The notes: generated from the letters alone by a model not told the origin. DNA of 56,885 bases from Candidatus Endobugula sertula (GCA_001723645.1 MDLC01000016.1:1-56885), one strand, 5' to 3'. Positions 8,190 to 18,537 are shown, counted from the stretch's first letter. Made by a program: numbers and translations.

Positions 8190-9896
8190 CTACCAACCAT
8201 TCACCAGACCCTTAAAATGATTCACTTTGTCGTATAAGTCTTGGGATAGCCTTTGAACGTGATGGCATTTATCGACAATATCCGTGGATTGGCTGGAAAC
8301 CTGATGAGATGCTTCAAGGATTTCATTAATTCGTTTGTCACTGCTTTGAATCAGTGAATTTTGCGTGCTTGTAATAGTGGTTATTTGCTCATTCATTTGA
8401 TAAATATTTTCTAGTTGCTCTGTCATTTCGTTCAGTATTAAATGACTTTTTTCAACCGTTTCCAAACTATTATCAACGCACTGATTGGATTGTTCAACAG
8501 AAGAAACAACATCATCCGTACCCTTTTGAAGTTGTTCTATTGTTTTTCGAATTTCTTCTGTAGACTGTTGTGTGCGCCCAGCAAGTGTTCTCACTTCATC
8601 TGCTACAACGGCAAATCCACGACCTTGCTCGCCTGCACGTGCAGCTTCAATGGCTGCATTGAGAGCCAATAAATTTGTTTGCTCTGCAATGCCTTGAATA
8701 ACATCTAGCACATCGCCGATAGCTTTACTATTTTCTGATAAACCTTGCACTGAACTTTGCACTGTATGAGAGACATGCTGTAATTCTTGTATACCAGTTT
8801 GCATAAGTTGTGATTCATTTACACATAACTTCCCTTTATCGTTAATACAACTTACTTTTTCAATAACAGTCTCAGAACAATGAGTAGCTTGCGTAATAGA
8901 CTCTGTCATTTCCATCATGCCAGATGACATGCATTTCATTTGATCACGTTGTTGATCTGCTAGCCTATGATTTTCAGTCATAATTATATTCATAGAACCT
9001 ACAGCATTATGTACTTCATGTGATGAGGAAATAATACCGCCTACCAGCTCTTGTAATTGAGTAATAAAAAGGTTGGTATATTTTGCTATTACAGATAATT
9101 CATCATTACCTTGATCATTTAAACGCTCTGTCAAATTACCATCGCTTAAGGCCTTAATCGTCGCTATAAAAGCATTAAACCGTGCTTGGATACGGTATTT
9201 ATAAACCATGCTTGCAAATATAACAGAAACTAATAGCGTCAAAAAAATAGCTGCTAATGTAGACAAAGACAAGTTCCAACTTGCCGCTAATTGCTGAGTA
9301 ATCGGTAGCTTGACTTCTAAAATACCTCTCACGTCCCCCAATTTCCACTCTGTTTTTGGTGTGTCAGGATGATTATTGTGGCAATTAACACAACTTTTAT
9401 CAACCATCGTATCAGCCATTGCAACACGAACAAAACTCTCGCCATTAAGCACTTCGATTTTATCCAAACTCTGTGTTGGTTTTTTTTGGAGTATATCCCA
9501 TGCTTCTTTTTGGAAGCTATCTAACTGACGATCTTTTCGGTTGGGAAAGGGGAACCCGCTATACAAGTTAACATTAATGCCTTGTTTAGCTAACTCTTCA
9601 TTCAATTCATGTATCATTGTTGCCGGTAAGGGGATCTCTTGCGGATTATCCTTCGGATTTACTGATGGTTTTAAATCAGAATTTGCCTTCACTTTTTTCA
9701 GCACATTTTTCGTATAATATGCTCTTAAGGTTTTAAATTGCTTGACAGTGTTTTCGGCAGATAATACGGCTGCATTACGTGAGTTTTTTTCCGCAATACT
9801 GGGTAACCATAAGCCTAATATAACTAATATCACACAAAATAATACGACTATTGGAAGAAATAATTGCCAAAATAATGACTTATATTCATCTTTCAC
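8190..9896 (-). CDS. Methyl-accepting chemotaxis protein with haem-c-like (DUF3365/Tll0287) sensor
   Basis: A 568-residue inner-membrane chemoreceptor. A membrane segment at ~11-31 and another at ~210-230 enclose a periplasmic domain that contains [16 protein letters not shown] (C-V-N-C-H, a c-type haem attachment motif) and [13 protein letters not shown], as in DUF3365/Tll0287-like sensors. A HAMP domain follows (~233-285, [11 protein letters not shown]), then a signalling domain whose hairpin tip is [20 protein letters not shown]. The likely input is redox state or a small gas or ligand bound to haem, which is inference. It ends in FKGLVNGW and has no CheR-tether pentapeptide. It lies alone, tail-to-tail with the nrdJ genes and between two copies of a duplicated gene end. 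Confidence 0.9.
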   Translation of the reverse strand: MKDEYKSLFWQLFLPIVVLFCVILVILGLWLPSIAEKNSRNAAVLSAENTVKQFKTLRAYYTKNVLKKVKANSDLKPSVNPKDNPQEIPLPATMIHELNEELAKQGINVNLYSGFPFPNRKDRQLDSFQKEAWDILQKKPTQSLDKIEVLNGESFVRVAMADTMVDKSCVNCHNNHPDTPKTEWKLGDVRGILEVKLPITQQLAASWNLSLSTLAAIFLTLLVSVIFASMVYKYRIQARFNAFIATIKALSDGNLTERLNDQGNDELSVIAKYTNLFITQLQELVGGIISSSHEVHNAVGSMNIIMTENHRLADQQRDQMKCMSSGMMEMTESITQATHCSETVIEKVSCINDKGKLCVNESQLMQTGIQELQHVSHTVQSSVQGLSENSKAIGDVLDVIQGIAEQTNLLALNAAIEAARAGEQGRGFAVVADEVRTLAGRTQQSTEEIRKTIEQLQKGTDDVVSSVEQSNQCVDNSLETVEKSHLILNEMTEQLENIYQMNEQITTITSTQNSLIQSSDKRINEILEASHQVSSQSTDIVDKCHHVQRLSQDLYDKVNHFKGLVNGW

Positions 9897-10092
9897 TTCT
9901 TAGTACTCAAGTGATGTCAAGCAAAATAACTAAGCAGCTTACTTTCTCAATCTATACACAGGTATAAAAACGACAAATAAACCGCCATTAATTAAATAAT
10001 TATAGAATAAAAAAAGGGCTTTGCTATTTTTAGACATTAGTTAAAAGCATACTAAGGTAGGGCAAACATATGGCCAGAAAGAATAAGCCCTC

Positions 10093-10164
10093 ATTGAGTG
10101 TATGGGCGTTGAGTTTGTGTCTTCTGCCTAGGCACGAGCGTGGGTGCAGGTGGAGTGGTTGTAA
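10093..10164 (+). pseudogene. Decayed copy of the 3' end of the small gene at 7868-8167
   Basis: In the frame starting at 10093 it reads IECMGVEFVSSA, a stop, then ARAWVQVEWL and a terminal stop, against VECMGVEFVYSARARAWVQLEAG in the first copy. TAG at 10129-10131 interrupts it and no upstream part of the gene is visible. It is a remnant of a paralogue or of a duplication that spanned the chemoreceptor. Confidence 0.75.
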
Positions 10165-10167
10165 AAT

Positions 10168-10254
10168 TTAGCGAGGACTTGGTTTAATGTGTCTTGCTTC
10201 CATTTCGTCTTTCAGCGCCTTAAATGCTTCATGCAGAAGTTTGACCCGTTTCAT
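10168..10254 (-). other. 28-codon ORF, unassigned
   Basis: A short frame beginning MKRVKLLHEAFKALKDEMEA and ending in HIKPSPR, lysine-rich and helix-forming. It sits next to the decayed repeat copy. It may be a fragment of a lost gene; no ribosome site convinces me and no family is recognised. Confidence 0.2.
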
Positions 10255-10697
10255 ATTCTTTATTGACACACAATGTGTTCCATAGTGCATGATAATTCAG
10301 CATCTTTAGTAAGTTGATCGTGGGTTTCCGGGTCAAGTCATTCCTGGCTATTTCTCTAGCATCCTGAAAAAGAGTAAGTTTATACCATTAAGTGTTTTTT
10401 AACCGTTCTGCAAGAAGGTACTTATTTGACTTTAAGTTATTATTTTTTATTTCTTTCCCTCTGGTTCGCAAAGTTTGCTTAAAAGTTAAGGTGACAAAAA
10501 TTCCAAAGCAGGTATCCTACGGTTTCAATCAAGACTGAGCCTATTTATGCATTGAATGTAGATTGTTCGGTCAACAATACGCTACCAGCCCTGAAAATCA
10601 TGGGCGGCTAAAGAGGCTGCCAGACTTATAGGGCGTTGAAAATGTAGCCACTGTCTCTGGCAACAACACACGATATCCAACGAATTAAGGACACCGA

Positions 10698-13034
10698 ATG
10701 AAGTACCAAGACCAATACAAAAAACACAGTGACCTGGTTTGGAGTATTGCCAATTTATTACGGGGGCCTTACCGCCCTCCACAGTACCGCAAAGTGATGA
10801 TCCCCTTAACAGTACTGCGCCGCCTGGATTGTGTGCTGGAAGACGGTAAAGCCGATGTACTCCAGCTACACCAACAGCTATCCAAGAAAAAAAATATCGA
10901 TACCGATATCATTGAAAGAACCATCAACCATAAATTTGGCTTGGCCTTTCATAATACCAGCCAGTTTACCTTTGCTAACTTGCTGGATGATCACACCAAA
11001 CTACCCGCGAATCTTAAAGCCTTTATCAGTGGTTTTTCATCCCGCGCGCGTCATATTCTTGAAAAATTTAACTTTGAAGAAGAAATCGAAAAACTCGATG
11101 ACGCCAACCGATTATTTGAGATTATTCAAGAATTTAAAACCGTTGACCTGCACCCTGCACGTATCTCTAACGTGGCCATGGGCTATATCTTCGAAGACCT
11201 GGTAAGACGCTTTAACGAGCAGGCCAACGAAGAAGCCGGAGACCACTTTACCCCCCGTGAAGTGGTTAAACTGATGGTCAAACTCCTGTTTACCGGTGAA
11301 GAACATATTTATCAACAGGGCAAAGTCATCAAAATCTACGACCCCACTTGCGGCACTGGCGGTATCTTATCGGAATCGGAAAACGCCATTAAAGAAGAAA
11401 ACGACCAAGCCAATGTCGAACTGTTTGGTCAGGAATATAACCCCGAGTCATTTGCCATTTGTGGCTCTGATTTAATGATCAAAGGCGAAGGTATTAACAA
11501 TATTGTCTTTGGCGACACACTGGGTACCGGCAAACAAAAAGATGACCGCATCGACGGTGACGGCCACCCCGATGAAACCTTCCACTATATGGCTGCCAAT
11601 CCGCCCTTTGGCGTCGAGTGGAAGCCGGAAAAAAACTACGTCACCGAGGAACATGAAGATCACGGCTTTAATGGCCGCTTTGGCCCTGGCTTACCCCGTA
11701 TTAACGATGGTGCACTACTGTTTTTATTACATATGATCGCCAAAATGCAGCGCCCGCCAGAGACCTATACATTGCCAGAGCCGGGTGGCATAAAAGGCGG
11801 TGAAGGCTCCCGTATTGCGATTATCTTTAATGGCTCGCCTCTGTTTACCGGTGATGCCGGTGGTGGTGAAAGCAATATTCGCCGCTGGATTATCGAAAAC
11901 GATATGCTTGAAGCCGTCGTCGGTCTAACCGACCAGCTTTTTTATAATACCGGTATTTACACCTATATCTGGATTGTCACCAACCGTAAATCGTCTGACC
12001 GTCAGGGCAAAGTACAACTGATTAATGCCACCGATTTTGCCTGGAAAATGAAAAAAAGCCTGGGTGACAAACGCAAAAAAATCGGCGAGGGCATTGATAA
12101 AGAACCCAACCATATTGATGAAATCACCCAAATCTACGCCGCCTTTAAGGATAACGAACAACGCACCCTGTCCACCATTGTTACCAATGTCGACAGCCCC
12201 AAAGATAAAAAGCGCGACCCCCAGCAGCCAATAGTGGTGTCCAAAATTTTTCATAATCAGGATTTTGGTTACCTTAAAATCACCGTAGAGCGGCCACTGC
12301 GCTTAAACTTTATTATCAACGACGAACGCATTCAACGTGTCACCGAAAGCGCGTATTTTCAAAGTTTGGCCATCTCCAAAAAACGCAAAAATAAACAACA
12401 GATTGCCGCAGAAGAGCTGCAGGGCCAGCAGTTACAAAAAACCATTGTGCATACCCTCAAAAGCCTTAAACCAAAATACGCCAGTGGTGAGGTGACTAAA
12501 GACCGTGCCGAATGCGAAGCAACACTGAAAGCCGCCTTTAAAAAGGCGGGTATTCCCTTCGACAGCCCCCTTAAAAAAGCTCTGCTGGCCGATAAGGCCC
12601 TAGGCGAAAAAGACCCCACCGCCCAAGCTTGTGTCGACAGCAAAGGCAAACCCGAAGCCGATGCCGATCTGCGCGATACCGAAAACGTGCCCTTCCCCGG
12701 TGGGCTGTTGGCCAACGGCAAGCGAGATACCGCCAATGCCCTGATCGATTTGCCATTACCACTGGATTACGAAGGCAAAAGCAATAAGGGCAAGGTCGAT
12801 AAAACCCAACTGCTGGATGTGATACACGACCACTGTGAAGCCTACCTCGCCAACGAAGTCTTACCCTATCGAGACGATGCCTGGATCGACCATAGCAAAA
12901 GTAAAGTAGGCTATGAAATTCCCTTTAACCGCCATTTTTACCAGTATCAACCACCTCGTGAGCTGAGTGAGATTGAAGCGGATATTAAAAGTCTGGAAGC
13001 GGAAATTTTGGATTTGTTAAAGGGGGTGGTTTGA
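10698..13034 (+). CDS. hsdM: Type I restriction-modification system DNA methyltransferase subunit
   Basis: HsdM methylates adenine in the sequence chosen by HsdS and is required for both modification and restriction. The 778-residue product has an N-terminal HsdM helical domain (~10-150), GDHFTPREVVKLM near 181, the SAM-binding motif DPTCGTGGIL near 215 and the catalytic NPPFGVEW (N-P-P-F) near 301. It is longer than the ~500-residue EcoKI type; the extra C-terminal part (from ~480) includes a Lys-rich segment and a coiled-coil end (ELSEIEADIKSLEAEILDLL), as in the larger HsdM group. ATG at 10698 follows AAGGA. The stop overlaps the hsdS start as TGATG, so the genes are translationally coupled. 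Confidence 0.96.
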   Translation: MKYQDQYKKHSDLVWSIANLLRGPYRPPQYRKVMIPLTVLRRLDCVLEDGKADVLQLHQQLSKKKNIDTDIIERTINHKFGLAFHNTSQFTFANLLDDHTKLPANLKAFISGFSSRARHILEKFNFEEEIEKLDDANRLFEIIQEFKTVDLHPARISNVAMGYIFEDLVRRFNEQANEEAGDHFTPREVVKLMVKLLFTGEEHIYQQGKVIKIYDPTCGTGGILSESENAIKEENDQANVELFGQEYNPESFAICGSDLMIKGEGINNIVFGDTLGTGKQKDDRIDGDGHPDETFHYMAANPPFGVEWKPEKNYVTEEHEDHGFNGRFGPGLPRINDGALLFLLHMIAKMQRPPETYTLPEPGGIKGGEGSRIAIIFNGSPLFTGDAGGGESNIRRWIIENDMLEAVVGLTDQLFYNTGIYTYIWIVTNRKSSDRQGKVQLINATDFAWKMKKSLGDKRKKIGEGIDKEPNHIDEITQIYAAFKDNEQRTLSTIVTNVDSPKDKKRDPQQPIVVSKIFHNQDFGYLKITVERPLRLNFIINDERIQRVTESAYFQSLAISKKRKNKQQIAAEELQGQQLQKTIVHTLKSLKPKYASGEVTKDRAECEATLKAAFKKAGIPFDSPLKKALLADKALGEKDPTAQACVDSKGKPEADADLRDTENVPFPGGLLANGKRDTANALIDLPLPLDYEGKSNKGKVDKTQLLDVIHDHCEAYLANEVLPYRDDAWIDHSKSKVGYEIPFNRHFYQYQPPRELSEIEADIKSLEAEILDLLKGVV

Positions 13035-14317
13035 TGGAGTTTCCTACTTACCCGGAATATGAATCGACCCAAATTAGTTGGTTACCAAAATATCCGGCCA
13101 ACTGGGAGGTTAGAAGATTAAAATTCATGTCCTCTATTCAAAACGGATTTGATTATAAACATGTTGAGCTTGATCAAAGTGAGGATGGTTATCCGGTCTA
13201 TGGTTCTGGTGGGAAATTCAGAAAAGCTTCGGCGTATTTATATGATGGTGAATCGATTTTATATGGGCGTAAAGGAACGATTGATAAACCCTTATATGTA
13301 AAAGGTAAATTCTGGACTGTTGATACAATGTTTTATTCCGAGATCGACCAATCAGTTTTTGGTCGTTTTATGTATTACTCTGCTTTGACAATACAGTATC
13401 AGTATTTAGCTACACAAACTGCGCTTCCAAGTATTACTCAATATGATTTATCAAACTATTGGTTGTGTTATCCAAGTTACAACGAACAAACCCAAATCGC
13501 CCAATTCCTCGATTACAAAACTGCCCAAATCGACCAACTTATCGAAAAGAAAAAAAATCTGATTGAAAAGCTTAATGAACAGCGTATTGCCGTTATCACC
13601 CAAGCAGTGACTAAAGGCTTAAATCCCGATACCCCTATGAAAGATTCACAAGTGGATTGGTTGGGGGAAGTGCCAGAGCATTGGGAGGTTGTCAAATTTA
13701 AGTACTACGTTGGTTTTCAGGAAGGCCCCGGAATTATGGCTGTAGATTTTCGCGATGAGGGAGTGCCATTAATTAGAATTAGAAATGTGCAAAATGAGTA
13801 CGTTGACTTAAATGGTTGCAATTTTCTGGATCCAAAAAAAGTTGAAAAAACATGGGGGCATTTTAAATGCCAGCTAGGTGATTTGATTATTAGTGGTAGC
13901 GCCTCTACAGGGCTCATTTCTGAGATTAGTAAAGACAATGTAGGAGCAATTGTTTACACAGGTCTTATTAGGCTTTGGAAACTTGCAAATATATCGAAGG
14001 AATTCATCAGGTGGTATGTTTCATCAAATACATTTTTTTCACAAGTTAACCGTTTTAAAACAGGATCAACTATTCAGCATTTTGGCCCTGAGCATTTAAG
14101 ACAAATGCTGATTTGTTTGCCACCCAAAAGTGAGCAAGATTTTATAGTTAACCATTTAGAGAAAGAAACTAAAAAAATCGACAATATGCTCAAAATCAAC
14201 AACAAAACCATCGACCGCCTTAATGAATACCGCACCGCCCTAATCACTGCCGCCGTCACCGGTAAAATCGATGTCCGCGATATCGATATTCCTCAACCAG
14301 AGGCCGCGTTATGCTAA
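13034..14317 (+). CDS. hsdS: Type I restriction-modification system specificity subunit
   Basis: HsdS sets the DNA target through two target-recognition domains separated by conserved helices. In this 427-residue product TRD1 covers ~18-150, the central helix follows (QIAQFLDYKTAQIDQLIEKK), the second half begins SQVDWLGEVPEHWEV, which mirrors the N-terminal STQISWLPKYPANWEV, and TRD2 is followed by a second helix ending TIDRLNEYRTALITAAVTGK. This internal symmetry is typical. I chose the ATG at 13034 (TGATG with hsdM) over a TTG one codon upstream. The recognition sequence cannot be read from the protein. Confidence 0.95.
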   Translation: MEFPTYPEYESTQISWLPKYPANWEVRRLKFMSSIQNGFDYKHVELDQSEDGYPVYGSGGKFRKASAYLYDGESILYGRKGTIDKPLYVKGKFWTVDTMFYSEIDQSVFGRFMYYSALTIQYQYLATQTALPSITQYDLSNYWLCYPSYNEQTQIAQFLDYKTAQIDQLIEKKKNLIEKLNEQRIAVITQAVTKGLNPDTPMKDSQVDWLGEVPEHWEVVKFKYYVGFQEGPGIMAVDFRDEGVPLIRIRNVQNEYVDLNGCNFLDPKKVEKTWGHFKCQLGDLIISGSASTGLISEISKDNVGAIVYTGLIRLWKLANISKEFIRWYVSSNTFFSQVNRFKTGSTIQHFGPEHLRQMLICLPPKSEQDFIVNHLEKETKKIDNMLKINNKTIDRLNEYRTALITAAVTGKIDVRDIDIPQPEAALC

Positions 14318-14397
14318 ATCACACCGCCATAAAAAGGTTCCTGGCGGATCAGTTTCGTGACATCACAAAAGTGATCACCACAAGGAATAGTGTATGA
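14311..14397 (+). CDS. Tiny ORF bridging hsdS and rhuM (28 aa)
   Basis: The frame starts inside the last codons of hsdS (ATGCTAA, overlapping its stop) and ends in TATGA, overlapping the rhuM ATG by three bases. It reads MLNHTAIKRFLADQFRDITK then VITTRNSV. Such end-to-end overlap on both sides is what a translationally coupled small gene would show. It could also be a chance frame in a short spacer that only carries ribosomes to rhuM. No family is recognised. Confidence 0.3.
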   Translation: MLNHTAIKRFLADQFRDITKVITTRNSV

Positions 14398-15437
14398 CAG
14401 ACCACAACCCCTCCCAATTGATTATCTACCAAAGCGAAGATGGCCAGATTAAGCTGGATGTGCGTTTTGCAGGGGAAACAGTTTGGTTGACCCAAGCACT
14501 GATGGCCGAATTGTTTGCTACCAGCCCCGATAATATTAGCCTGCACTTAAAGAATATCTATGGCGAGGGGGAGCTTGATGAAGATTTAACCACCGAGGAT
14601 TTCTCGGTAGTTCGTCAAGAGGGTGTGCGCCAGGTAAAACGCAAGCTTAAACACTACAATCTGGATGCCATTATCTCTGTGGGCTACCGCGTACAAAGCC
14701 ATACCGCCACGCGCTTTCGCCAGTGGGCAACCCAGCAATTGCGCGAGTATATTGTTAAGGGGTTTGTACTGGATGATGAACGCCTGAAAAACCCCGACCA
14801 GCCCTTTGATTATTTTGAAGAGCTGACCCGGCGCATTCAGGATATTCGCATCTCGGAAAAACGTTTTTATCAGAAAATTACCGATATTTATGCCACCAGT
14901 GTGGATTATGACCCCACGCTGGACACCAGCATCACGTTTTTTAAAACCGTACAAAACAAGGTGCACTGGGCGATTACCGGACAAACGGCCGCCGAGATTA
15001 TCCACGACCGAGCCGATAGCACGAAAGACAATATGGGCTTAACCCATTGGCGAGGTGCCAAGGTGCGCAAGCAGGATGTGGTGAATGCCAAAAACTACTT
15101 GGCTGAGGATGAGCTTCAAGCCCTGAATAATCTCGTTGAACAGTACCTAATTTTTGCCGAGGGGCAGGCCATGCGCCGTATCCCCATGAGCATGGTGGAT
15201 TGGATTAACAAGTTGGATGGTTTTTTACGCCTGAATGATCGTGATATTCTCAACCATGCGGGCAAGGTCTCCCACGATATGGCTAAACAACTGGCTGAGC
15301 AGGAATATGAACAATTTCATCAGCAGCGTTTAGCTGATGCTATATCCGCTGATAATGCGGTAGAGCAACTCACAAAAAAAGCAGCACAGTTTGCCAAGCC
15401 TCAAACAGCACCCAAAAAAGGTAAGCCTGATGACTAA
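14394..15437 (+). CDS. rhuM: RhuM-family protein within the type I RM operon
   Basis: The 347-residue product belongs to the RhuM ('virulence protein') family. It has the N-terminal segment IKLDVRFAGETVWLTQALMA and ELFATSPDNISLHLKNIY, a DNA-binding-like helix region, then HYNLDAIISVGYRVQS, TRFRQWATQQLREYIVKGF and a C-terminal part with AEDELQALNNLVEQYLIFAE. RhuM homologues are often encoded between or beside hsd genes; their biochemical role is not established, and a defence or regulatory role here is inference. GGAAT before the ATG is a modest ribosome site. It overlaps hsdR by eight bases, so it is in the operon. Confidence 0.9.
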   Translation: MTDHNPSQLIIYQSEDGQIKLDVRFAGETVWLTQALMAELFATSPDNISLHLKNIYGEGELDEDLTTEDFSVVRQEGVRQVKRKLKHYNLDAIISVGYRVQSHTATRFRQWATQQLREYIVKGFVLDDERLKNPDQPFDYFEELTRRIQDIRISEKRFYQKITDIYATSVDYDPTLDTSITFFKTVQNKVHWAITGQTAAEIIHDRADSTKDNMGLTHWRGAKVRKQDVVNAKNYLAEDELQALNNLVEQYLIFAEGQAMRRIPMSMVDWINKLDGFLRLNDRDILNHAGKVSHDMAKQLAEQEYEQFHQQRLADAISADNAVEQLTKKAAQFAKPQTAPKKGKPDD

Positions 15438-18400
15438 ACAACACACTGAAGCCCGCCTGGAAGAGGCTATTGAGTACTGTCTGACTGAGCAACACGGCTA
15501 TCAAGCGGGACAATCGCAAGATTTTGACCGTGAAAAGGCGCTGGAACCCGCACGGGTAATGGCCTTTATTACGGCAACACAAGCCAAGGTATGGGCCAGT
15601 TTGCAAGCGGTTCACGGTGCAGCAGCGGAAGGGGTATTACTGGATGGTTTGGTCAAAGAGCTGCATACCAAAGGTATGCTTAATGTCTTGCGCCACGGTT
15701 TTAAAGTGTATGGTAAAAAATTCAGGGTCGCACACTTTGCCCCCAATAACCATAAAAACCCCGATAACTGGGCGCTGTACCATCATAATGTGCTGAGTGT
15801 GACACGACAGCTTTATTATAGTGAACACAATAAGAACTCACTGGATATGGTGTTGTTGTTAAATGGCTTGCCCATTGCCACGCTGGAGCTAAAAAACCCC
15901 TTATCGGGCCAAACCGTTGAGGATGCTAAAAAGCAATATAAAAAAGACCGAGATCATCGCGAGTTATTATTTACCTTTAAAAAGCGGGCCTTAGTGCATT
16001 TTGCGGTGGATCAGGACTTGATCTTTATGACTACGCGCTTAAGTGGCGATAAAACCGTATTTTTGCCCTTTAATCTGGGTTCTGACCCCTTAGGCCAACA
16101 CTGTGGTGCGGGTAATCCGCTGGCTGCCGATGGCGATTATAAAACCGCGTACCTGTGGCAAACGGTATTGGGCAGAGACAGCCTAATGGATATTATCGGG
16201 CGCTTTATGCACCTTCAGGTAGACGATAAACGCATACTCACCGATAAGGGCATTAAAAAGATCACCAAAGAAACCATGATCTTCCCCCGTTACCATCAGT
16301 TAGATGCGGTACGCCAGTTGGTTAAACACTCACAGGCCCACGGTTCGGGCCATAATTATCTGGTAAAGCATTCGGCCGGTTCTGGCAAATCCAATTCCAT
16401 TGCCTGGTTGGCTCACCGCTTAAGCAGTTTGCACAATCAACAAGATCATAAAATATTTGATTCGGTGGTGGTAGTCACCGATCGTCGAGTACTCGACCAA
16501 CAGTTACAACGCACGATTTATCAGTTTGAGCATAAACAAGGGGTGGTACAAAAAATTGATGAAGATACCCGTCAATTGGTTAGTGCCTTAAGTACGGGTA
16601 CACCGATTATTATTACCACCTTGCAAAAATTCCCCTTTATTAACGAGACGCTGGAAAAACTCCATAAAGAGCACGGCGAAGACGATACCCTGGCGATCAG
16701 TACACAGGGTAAACGTTTTGCGGTGATTGTGGATGAAGCCCATAGTTCGCAATCGGGTGAAAGCGCGATGGAGCTAAAAGGTGTGCTTAATCGACAGGGA
16801 ATACAAGAAGAGGCGGCTACATACGCCGTTGATAATGGCTTACTGGATAACAGGGATGACGGGGATATTAACGAGGAAGAGCAAGACCGTATGGAAGGCG
16901 TTGTACGGGAGATGATGAAGCGGGGCAAGCAAGCCAATATCAGTTTTTTTGCTTTTACCGCAACGCCTAAATATAAAACTCTCAAGGTGTTTGATGAAGC
17001 CGGCCCCCGTGGTGAAGCGCCATTTCATGAATACACCATGCGTCAAGCCATTGAAGAAAAATTTATTCTGGATGTGTTAAAAAATTACACCACCTATGAG
17101 TCTTATTTTCGTGTGACCCAATCCGCCGAAGACGACCCCCATGTTGAGCGCAAAAAAGCCGCTAGAGCCTTAGCCCGCTTTATTACTCTGCACCCGCATA
17201 ATATTTCGCAAAAAACCGAAGTCATGGTGGAGCACTTTCGCACCCATGTAAAACATAAAATCGGTGGTCGGGCCAAGGCCATGGTAGTCACTGATTCGCG
17301 GCTCCATGCGGTACGTTACAAGCAAGCGTTTGATCAATATATTAAGGCCAATGGTTATAAAGATGTAAAATCGCTAGTAGCGTTTTCCGGTGTGGTGGAA
17401 GACCCAAAAGTACCCGGTAAAACCTGGACAGAAGTGGCCATGAATGAAGGTATTAAAGAAAGCGAATTACCCAAGGCATTTGATACCGATAACTATCAGT
17501 TGTTACTGGTGGCAGAAAAATATCAAACTGGCTTTGATCAGCCCCTGCTGCATACCATGTATGTGGATAAAAAACTATCCAATATTCAGGCGGTACAAAC
17601 CTTGTCTCGTCTTAATCGCGTCTGTGTGGGTAAGGAAGATACTTTTGTACTGGACTTTAGAAATAAACCCGAGGAAATCTTTGCCGCTTTTAAGCCATTT
17701 TATGAACAAACCCCGGTGGAAGAGTTGACCGATGCCCAGCATTTGTATCGACTACAACATCAACTGGATGAGGTGGGTATTATTTTTGAGGAGGAAATTC
17801 AGGCATTTTGTACGGTGTACTTTACGCCGCGCCGCAAGGCAACGAAACATGATCATGCAAAAATGAATGGCGTGTTGGATAAAGCTGTCAGCCGTTATAA
17901 CGCACTGCCCGAAGATGAGCAAGATGACTTTAAAAGTCTCTGCGTAAACTTTAGAAATATGTACGGCTTTTTATCACAAGTCATTCCTTATCAGGATTCC
18001 GATTTGGAACAGCTCTATACCTATCTGCGTTTTTTACTGACTAAACTGCCACGCAAAGCCGCAGGGGCGGCCTATCACCTAGAAGATGATATAGAGCTTG
18101 AGTATTATCGCCTGCAAAAAATTAGCGAAGGTCAGATTGATTTGGCCGCTGGTGAGGCTGATGCCCTTACAGGCCCCTCAGATGTGGGGACAGGTCGCGG
18201 TGGTGACGACACCATCCGTTTATCTGAGCTGATTGACCTTTTAAATGAACGTTTTGGTACGGATTTTACGCAGGCAGATCAGCTCTTCTTTGATCAGCTT
18301 AAGGAAGAGGCTATCAGTAATGATGATCTACGCCAGGCGGCTTCAGTCAATTCGGTTGGTGATTTTAAATATGTCTTTGATAAAGTCTTTGATGGGCTGG

Positions 18401-18537
18401 TGATTGACCGAATGGAAGGTAATGAGGATATTTTTGATAATCTCATGTCTAACCCGGAGTTACGGCAAACAGTGTTTGAAAATTTATTATATCGAGTCTA
18501 TCAGGCAATTAAAGATGATATGCCCCTACAAGCATAA
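15430..18537 (+). CDS. hsdR: Type I restriction-modification system endonuclease/translocase subunit
   Basis: HsdR is the motor and nuclease that moves DNA and cuts far from the site when it meets unmethylated DNA. The 1035-residue product has the usual length. The nuclease domain shows ELKNPLSGQTVEDAKKQY near 153-170 (the E-x-K of the PD-(D/E)xK fold), Walker A SAGSGKS near 316, the DEAH box VIVDEAHSSQSGE near 432 and the helicase motif FFAFTATPK near 500. I chose the ATG at 15430 (MTKQHTEARLEEAIEYCL) instead of one 13 codons upstream, because family members start here and it overlaps rhuM as ATGACTAA. All three hsd genes are intact, so the system may be active. Confidence 0.96.
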   Translation: MTKQHTEARLEEAIEYCLTEQHGYQAGQSQDFDREKALEPARVMAFITATQAKVWASLQAVHGAAAEGVLLDGLVKELHTKGMLNVLRHGFKVYGKKFRVAHFAPNNHKNPDNWALYHHNVLSVTRQLYYSEHNKNSLDMVLLLNGLPIATLELKNPLSGQTVEDAKKQYKKDRDHRELLFTFKKRALVHFAVDQDLIFMTTRLSGDKTVFLPFNLGSDPLGQHCGAGNPLAADGDYKTAYLWQTVLGRDSLMDIIGRFMHLQVDDKRILTDKGIKKITKETMIFPRYHQLDAVRQLVKHSQAHGSGHNYLVKHSAGSGKSNSIAWLAHRLSSLHNQQDHKIFDSVVVVTDRRVLDQQLQRTIYQFEHKQGVVQKIDEDTRQLVSALSTGTPIIITTLQKFPFINETLEKLHKEHGEDDTLAISTQGKRFAVIVDEAHSSQSGESAMELKGVLNRQGIQEEAATYAVDNGLLDNRDDGDINEEEQDRMEGVVREMMKRGKQANISFFAFTATPKYKTLKVFDEAGPRGEAPFHEYTMRQAIEEKFILDVLKNYTTYESYFRVTQSAEDDPHVERKKAARALARFITLHPHNISQKTEVMVEHFRTHVKHKIGGRAKAMVVTDSRLHAVRYKQAFDQYIKANGYKDVKSLVAFSGVVEDPKVPGKTWTEVAMNEGIKESELPKAFDTDNYQLLLVAEKYQTGFDQPLLHTMYVDKKLSNIQAVQTLSRLNRVCVGKEDTFVLDFRNKPEEIFAAFKPFYEQTPVEELTDAQHLYRLQHQLDEVGIIFEEEIQAFCTVYFTPRRKATKHDHAKMNGVLDKAVSRYNALPEDEQDDFKSLCVNFRNMYGFLSQVIPYQDSDLEQLYTYLRFLLTKLPRKAAGAAYHLEDDIELEYYRLQKISEGQIDLAAGEADALTGPSDVGTGRGGDDTIRLSELIDLLNERFGTDFTQADQLFFDQLKEEAISNDDLRQAASVNSVGDFKYVFDKVFDGLVIDRMEGNEDIFDNLMSNPELRQTVFENLLYRVYQAIKDDMPLQA

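Larger units (their letters stand above)
9897..10697. other. Gene-poor interval between the chemoreceptor and hsdM
   Basis: This 800-bp stretch holds the decayed 72-nt repeat copy (10093-10164) and a 28-codon minus-strand frame (10168-10254). No longer supported gene, tRNA or clear terminator is visible. The sequence directly before hsdM (from about 10580) is presumably its leader; AAGGA at 10687-10691 serves as the hsdM ribosome site. Confidence 0.6.
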
